DNA of 6,284 nucleotides from an uncultured beta proteobacterium (GTDB lineage: Bacteria > Pseudomonadota > Gammaproteobacteria > Burkholderiales > SG8-39): NCBI GenBank assembly GCA_903868285.1, contig CAIPUP010000196.1, forward strand, positions 1-6,284. Direction: 5' to 3'. The position numbers and the translations under genes were made by a program. Of this stretch, positions 5,307-6,284 are shown piece after piece (position 1 is the first letter of the stretch; the number at the start of each line of letters is the position of its first letter). A model generated the notes under the pieces. The model worked only from the letters and a program-made list of their open reading frames with translations, ran no database searches and had not been told where the DNA came from.

Positions 5307-6284
5307 ATGCAGCGTTTTCTGTTGCGCAAGTTGTGGTTGGCGCTGTTGCCGCTTTGGTTGCTGGCGACGATCGCGTCAGCGCAGAGTTGGCCGGCACGAC
5401 CGGTGCGTCTGATTGCCCCCTTTCCGCCCGGTGGTCCGATTGATGTGCTGGCGCGCACCGTGGCGGAAAAATTCCAGCTGCGTACCGGGCAGGCCGTGAC
5501 GGTGGATAACCGTCCCGGTGGTGCCGGCAATATCGGCATTGATGCCGTGGCCAAGTCGCCGGCCGATGGTTACACCTGGCTGTTCGTGCCGCAGGGCAAT
5601 ATCACCATCAATGCCACGCTGATCAAGGATCTGCCGTTCAACTGGGATCGCGACTTCACGCCGGTGACGCTGATCGCCTATGCCTCCAATATGCTGGTGG
5701 TGAATCCGCAAGTGCCGGCGCGCGATCTGCGCGAACTGCTGGCCTATGCCCGTGCCAATCCCGGCAAGCTCAGTTATGGCTCGCCCGGCATCGGGGCCAG
5801 CCTGCATCTGATCGGCGAACTGATCAAGCGTGAAGCTGGCGTGGACATCGTGCACGTTCCCTACAAAGGCACGACCCAGGCGATGCAGGATCTCATTGGC
5901 GGACAGATCAGCATGATGTTCGGTGCTGTGCCCACGCTCATGCCGCAGGTGCGTGCCGGCAAGCTGCGCGCCATTGCCGTCACCACTGCGCGCCGCTCGG
6001 CCACGGCGCCCGAGGTGCCAACCCTGATCGAGGGCGGACTGAAGGAGATGGATATCCCGTCCTGGTACGGTGCCATGGTGCCGGCGCGCACGCCGACCGA
6101 GGTGGTGCAGGCGATACAGCGCGAGATCGCCGCCATTCTGGTGCTGCCGGATGTGTCGGCGCGACTGGAGGCGCAGGGGCTGACTGCGGTGGCAAATACG
6201 CCGCAGGCCTTTGCGGCACAGATTCAGCGCGAAACCTCCGCCTGGGCGCGCGTGATTCGCGAGGCCGGCATCAAGGCCGAGTGA
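5307..6284 (+). CDS. Bug-family (TctC-like) periplasmic solute-binding protein
   Basis: This is a secreted periplasmic binding protein of the tripartite tricarboxylate transporter (TTT) type; family members bind carboxylates such as citrate, amino acids, nicotinate or aromatic acids. The 325 aa are the usual length. The signal peptide has basic residues (MQRFLLRK), a hydrophobic core (LWLALLPLWLLA) and a likely cleavage site after ASA at residue 25. Mature-domain hallmarks are PARPVRLIAPFPPGGPID (29-46), NRPGGAGNIG (68-77), SPADGYT (84-90), YGSPGIGASLHL (157-168) and VPYKGTTQAMQDLIGGQI (184-201). The ligand-contact loops are intact. An upstream in-frame extension to 5250 is rejected because it would bury the signal peptide. 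No tctA or tctB membrane genes are in the window; orphan Bug genes are common in Burkholderiales. It diverges from the oxidoreductase gene set, which makes an uptake or sensing role for that pathway's substrate plausible but unproven. The ligand is unknown. Confidence 0.93.
   Translation: MQRFLLRKLWLALLPLWLLATIASAQSWPARPVRLIAPFPPGGPIDVLARTVAEKFQLRTGQAVTVDNRPGGAGNIGIDAVAKSPADGYTWLFVPQGNITINATLIKDLPFNWDRDFTPVTLIAYASNMLVVNPQVPARDLRELLAYARANPGKLSYGSPGIGASLHLIGELIKREAGVDIVHVPYKGTTQAMQDLIGGQISMMFGAVPTLMPQVRAGKLRAIAVTTARRSATAPEVPTLIEGGLKEMDIPSWYGAMVPARTPTEVVQAIQREIAAILVLPDVSARLEAQGLTAVANTPQAFAAQIQRETSAWARVIREAGIKAE

Overview
The window is GC-rich, tightly packed bacterial chromosome-type DNA. Gene style suggests a betaproteobacterium, most likely Burkholderiales: a Bug/TctC periplasmic binding protein, a VanA-type Rieske oxygenase, a GMC oxidoreductase, and short intergenic gaps with ATGA overlaps. 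This placement is inference from gene content, not a match to a named genome.

Layout. Six genes lie on the minus strand, in transcription order from right to left: a 204-aa protein of unknown function with one membrane anchor (5197-4583), an HTTM/vitamin-K-carboxylase-like membrane protein (4586-3753, ATGA overlap with the first), a GMC flavin oxidoreductase (3648-1999), a VanA-like Rieske mononuclear iron oxygenase subunit (1938-910), an ArsR-family repressor (868-482), and an ArsC arsenate reductase (485 to the left edge, ATGA overlap with arsR, 3' end cut off). One gene on the plus strand diverges from them: a tripartite tricarboxylate transporter-type (Bug) binding protein (5307-6284), whose stop codon is the last codon of the window.

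Functional reading. The right part (binding protein, membrane pair, GMC enzyme, Rieske oxygenase) looks like an accessory oxidative catabolism locus. A periplasmic protein would capture an organic acid or aromatic compound, the Rieske enzyme would demethylate or hydroxylate it, and the GMC enzyme would oxidise an alcohol. The substrate cannot be read from the sequence, and no Rieske reductase (VanB type) is present. The left part is the start of an arsenic resistance operon with its own promoter. A TTGACA -35 box and a weak -10 box are interleaved with an 11-bp perfect inverted repeat that runs into the arsR start codon, so arsR is probably autorepressed and possibly translated from a leaderless mRNA. 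The ArsR carries a C-terminal Cys-Cys-x4-Cys cluster rather than the E. coli type CxC site.

The most unusual items are the HTTM-like protein coupled to an unrecognised anchored partner next to two oxidoreductase genes, the three tandem 14-bp repeats laid over the HTTM gene's stop codon, and the leaderless-looking arsR promoter/operator. No RNA gene, CRISPR array, insertion sequence or convincing rho-independent terminator was seen, and no gap between genes exceeds about 110 bases.
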